The position numbers were made by a program, and so were the translations under genes. From contig JAWPNA010000328.1 in the NCBI GenBank assembly GCA_045402695.1, positions 1 through 6,738 of the forward strand: 6,738 nucleotides of DNA. Direction: 5' to 3'. The stretch's first letter is position 1, and each line of letters starts with the position of its first letter. The stretch comes from JAWPNA01 sp045402695. Its GTDB lineage: Bacteria; Acidobacteriota; Polarisedimenticolia; JACPZX01; DASXTC01. The notes under the pieces are model-generated. The model did no database searches. It saw nothing but the letters and a program-made list of their open reading frames with translations, and was not told the DNA's origin. Below, in pieces: positions 6,158 through 6,738 of this stretch.

Positions 6158-6738
<581 letters not shown>

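Overview
The window is GC-rich bacterial DNA with two blocks of genes that converge at about position 1680-1840. No RNA gene, CRISPR array, insertion sequence or integrase was seen.

Left block (+ strand, 1-1675): the C-terminal part of a signal peptidase I-type protease (family S26), cut by the left edge, runs by an ATGA overlap into a short broken ORF (348-584). That ORF overlaps, again by ATGA, an intact 364-residue exported protein (581-1675). The short ORF is a damaged relative of the intact protein. Both begin with a signal peptide followed by the same RIRYxARLTD-type segment, and the short one shifts frame and stops before the second copy begins. The intact protein looks like a secreted tail-fibre-like surface protein.

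Right block (- strand, 6738-1840): a SUF iron-sulfur cluster assembly operon in the order sufC (cut by the right edge), sufD, sufS, sufU, sufT, then a chlorite-dismutase-family heme protein as the last gene. Spacing is tight throughout (17 bp, 4-bp overlap, 1-bp overlap, 11 bp, 29 bp), which suggests one transcript. SufS removes sulfur from cysteine and SufU accepts it. SufC and SufD form the scaffold together with SufB, which is expected just beyond the right edge. SufT (MIP18/DUF59 family) helps mature client proteins. The last gene probably handles heme or coproheme, so the operon may join two iron cofactor pathways.

Organism: the SufU-type operon with SufT, a Cld-family gene with segments such as NDPRGVG and WYPLRR, the tail-fibre-like exported protein, and high G+C together suggest an uncultured high-GC lineage such as Acidobacteriota or a related candidate phylum. 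This is a family-level impression and not proof. The most notable features are the frameshifted, truncated tandem paralog, its coupling to a signal peptidase gene, and the heme-protein gene at the end of the SUF operon.
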